DNA of 18,000 bases from Owenia fusiformis (taxonomy: Eukaryota; Annelida; Polychaeta; Sabellida; Oweniidae): NCBI GenBank assembly GCA_903813345.2, contig CAIIXF020000381.1:1-18000 (forward strand). The letters are read 5' to 3'. Positions 16,317 to 18,000 of the stretch are shown piece after piece (positions within the stretch are counted from its first letter, which is position 1; each line of letters starts with the position of its first letter). Made by a program: the position numbers and the translations under genes. The notes below the pieces were generated by a model. That model searched no databases, was not told where the DNA came from, and saw only the letters and a list, made by a program, of their open reading frames with translations.

Positions 16317-18000
16317 GTGTCCCAAAACGAAGCTGCCATCAGGCAATTACAAACATACATCCGGGTGTTAAGGAAAAAGTACCCAGACAAGACATTAATA
16401 CTCGACCAACTCAAAATAAGAGAACTTGAAATAGCCAAATCGCTTAAAGAAATCCCATCAATAAACAAGAATTTACAAAAGGATCCAGGGAATGTCTCTA
16501 AAGAGGAATGGAAACGTGATAGACTGAAACATATGCAGCTGTTGAGGCAACTTGGTAATCTTCATAAAGACATTGCTGAAATCGAAAATAAACCAATGGG
16601 GTATGTTAAGGCAATCAGCATTTATGAAACAGGAATAGTGCAATGCGGAGCTGACCTGCCTGATGAGGTATCTGAATATAAAAAAGAAAGGCGATCTACT
16701 CTTGAACTTTTCTTCAAATGTTGCGTTGGAACAGATGTATCAAACAAATACATTGAAGATGAACAAACGAATAAAGACAAACTTGAAGCAATACGAAGTG
16801 AATTGAAAGAAAGAATCTTACAGATTGATAAAAACAAGGAATGTCACTGTTATGAAACTGGAATCACAATTGAAGAAGAAAAAACGAAACGTGAAGTAGA
16901 GAGAATAAAACACATTGGAGAGATATTTAAGTGGATCTTTCAGGAAATGAAAACGTTCATACAATGTCTGGTAGAGCAGAGTTTGGATCTCCTAAATTTC
17001 CACGATAATGACTTCGCCTTAATTGCCTTTGGGTCATTCTCAAGAAAAGAAACAACACCTTTCTCTGATGTAGAATTTGCTGTAGTGCAAAATTCGGATG
17101 ATTTGGAAATGCAGCCTGGATACAGAGAAACCATAAACAAGATGGTTATGATTCTTCATCTGAAGTTCCTAGCATTTGGTGAAACCGTCCTCCCAGCAAT
17201 GTCAGTACCGTCACTTAATGACGTTGACCTCAATGACAAAACAAAGGACTGGTACCTTGACTTACGAAGTTATGTTAATACAAAACAGGGAATCTCATTT
17301 GATGGACTGATGCCAAATGCAAATAAAACACCCTATTACATCAGTCCACAAAATAACCGCTTCCGATTGACAAATACAAAAGCTGCATTCATAGCGAACT
17401 ATTGTGAAATGGAAGAAAGCGATCTAAAAAGGGAATTATTCTTCTTCAAAGGGGACTTTACGACACTATATGGAAACAAATCTGTTGAGGATGATTTGAA
17501 AAAAGCATTCGAGGAAAATAAGGCTCGAAGAGAGACAATTTTAAAGCTAATAAAAAAACAGCTTAATGAAGACTTGGTCAAACACTCCTGTATAAAAAAA
17601 ATGTATGACAGTAAATACAAGAAAGAACTGATAAAGAAAACATCACTTAATGTCAAGAAGGAGATTTACCGCTTACCAAGTGTTGTAGTGAACAACTTAC
17701 TGCACTTGATGAACAGTAATGCAGATTGCATATGGGACATTGAGGAACTGGAAGGGTTGGAAAGGACGAACATACATAACTTGCAAATGATATTATCAAA
17801 CGCTTTAGAAGTACGACTAAGATGTTACACAGAAAACAATGGTCAAGTAGACGAAGAGAAAGGCCAACTGTTACCAAAGCTACTTATTAAAGATGGTAGT
17901 GAACAACCAAAGCTAGTTGTCAAAGATGGCATTGAACAACCAAAGCTACTTGTCAAAGATGGCATTGAACAACCAAAGCTAATTGTCAAAGATGACATTG
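16317..18000 (+). CDS. Nucleotidyltransferase-domain protein (DUF294/GlnD-N-like), main exon, 3' incomplete
   Basis: The frame is open from 16317 to the window end, with no stop in over 560 codons; an in-frame TAA at 16293 and an AG at 16315-16316 (TGCATTGCAG) place a splice acceptor rather than a start codon. Counting from 16317, residues 1-230 are charged and helical, with a TPR-like stretch (YVKAISIYETGIVQC) near 96-110. Residues 239-254 read GSFSRKETTPFSDVEF, matching the polymerase-beta-type nucleotidyltransferase pattern GS...R.E..P.SD.[DE]; D251 and E253 are the likely metal ligands. HLKFLAFGETVLP (281-293), SLND (299-302) and GISFDGLMP (325-333) resemble, from memory, blocks following this domain in uncharacterised invertebrate proteins annotated as protein-PII uridylyltransferase N-terminal/DUF294. 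A lysine-rich helical region follows, then 11-aa repeats. Substrate is unknown; nothing shows that it modifies PII. Antisense ORFs here are shadows. Confidence 0.8.
   Translation, partial: MSQNEAAIRQLQTYIRVLRKKYPDKTLILDQLKIRELEIAKSLKEIPSINKNLQKDPGNVSKEEWKRDRLKHMQLLRQLGNLHKDIAEIENKPMGYVKAISIYETGIVQCGADLPDEVSEYKKERRSTLELFFKCCVGTDVSNKYIEDEQTNKDKLEAIRSELKERILQIDKNKECHCYETGITIEEEKTKREVERIKHIGEIFKWIFQEMKTFIQCLVEQSLDLLNFHDNDFALIAFGSFSRKETTPFSDVEFAVVQNSDDLEMQPGYRETINKMVMILHLKFLAFGETVLPAMSVPSLNDVDLNDKTKDWYLDLRSYVNTKQGISFDGLMPNANKTPYYISPQNNRFRLTNTKAAFIANYCEMEESDLKRELFFFKGDFTTLYGNKSVEDDLKKAFEENKARRETILKLIKKQLNEDLVKHSCIKKMYDSKYKKELIKKTSLNVKKEIYRLPSVVVNNLLHLMNSNADCIWDIEELEGLERTNIHNLQMILSNALEVRLRCYTENNGQVDEEKGQLLPKLLIKDGSEQPKLVVKDGIEQPKLLVKDGIEQPKLIVKDDI
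17868..18000 (+). repeat. In-frame 33-bp (11-aa) coding minisatellite
   Basis: Units start at 17868 (degenerate), 17901, 17934 and 17967, and the next begins at 18000, an exact 33-bp spacing. The encoded unit is EQPKLxVKDGI, in the same frame as the nucleotidyltransferase domain. The later units differ at only a few bases, so the array is young or homogenised. It runs off the window, so the copy number is unknown. Confidence 0.93.

Noticed and set aside
17031-17078. Reading the nucleotidyltransferase as a cGAS/OAS-like receptor
   Set aside because: The R and E between GS and SD match the GlnD/DUF294 pattern better, and no zinc-ribbon or OAS-type C-terminal block was recognised.
16277-17877. 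Five minus-strand ORFs of 60-85 aa
   Set aside because: All lie antisense to the continuous + strand nucleotidyltransferase frame and show serine/leucine-rich shadow composition.

Overview
The window is eukaryotic genomic DNA from an invertebrate animal. It is AT-rich, has spliced exons with GT/AG borders, carries 5'-truncated LINE retrotransposons, and is crowded with short inverted-repeat elements and minisatellites. The style of repeats and the domain type of the one host gene would suit a marine lophotrochozoan such as a bivalve mollusc, but that placement is inference.

One host gene is supported, on the + strand. Its main visible part is an open reading frame from 16317 to the window end (more than 560 codons, not closed here). 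It carries a nucleotidyltransferase signature of the DUF294/GlnD-N type (GSFSRKETTPFSDVEF) and ends in an in-frame 33-bp/11-aa tandem repeat that continues past base 18000. Upstream, 782-982 reads as a phase 0/0 exon encoding a charged coiled-coil helix with a GTAAGA donor. A weaker candidate exon lies at 69-230, and a possible 60-nt cassette exon at 13821-13880. If 982 joins 16317, the intron is about 15.3 kb and holds most of the window.

Layout of that intron: 1284-1998 is a 715-bp terminal-inverted-repeat element with subterminal GACAACGG repeats. 2656-4042 holds the left arms of two long inverted-repeat pairs. 4043-5490 is the 3' part of a LINE. 5842-7250 holds dispersed modules and small inverted repeats. 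7396-8483 and 9454-9940 are two halves of one G-rich minisatellite with a 251-bp higher-order period, split by a 961-bp insertion that has a 9-bp target duplication. 9941-10538 holds the partners of the 5842-6084 module. 10641-11345 is a foldback element. 11341-12010 is degenerate direct repeats. 12735-12876 is a small MITE. 12932-13517 and 14520-14650 are right arms matching the left. 14250-14398 is a long hairpin. 14920-15966 is a recent L1/Tx1-type LINE with a perfect 14-bp target duplication. 15967-16300 is an exact 2 x 167-bp tandem duplication that stops 16 bp before the acceptor of the nucleotidyltransferase exon.

The main points are the hidden, open-ended nucleotidyltransferase gene with its coding minisatellite, and the near-coaxial nesting of three long inverted-repeat pairs around 8.2-8.65 kb, which could be a decayed inverted duplication. 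All family assignments come from reading motifs by eye; no search was run.
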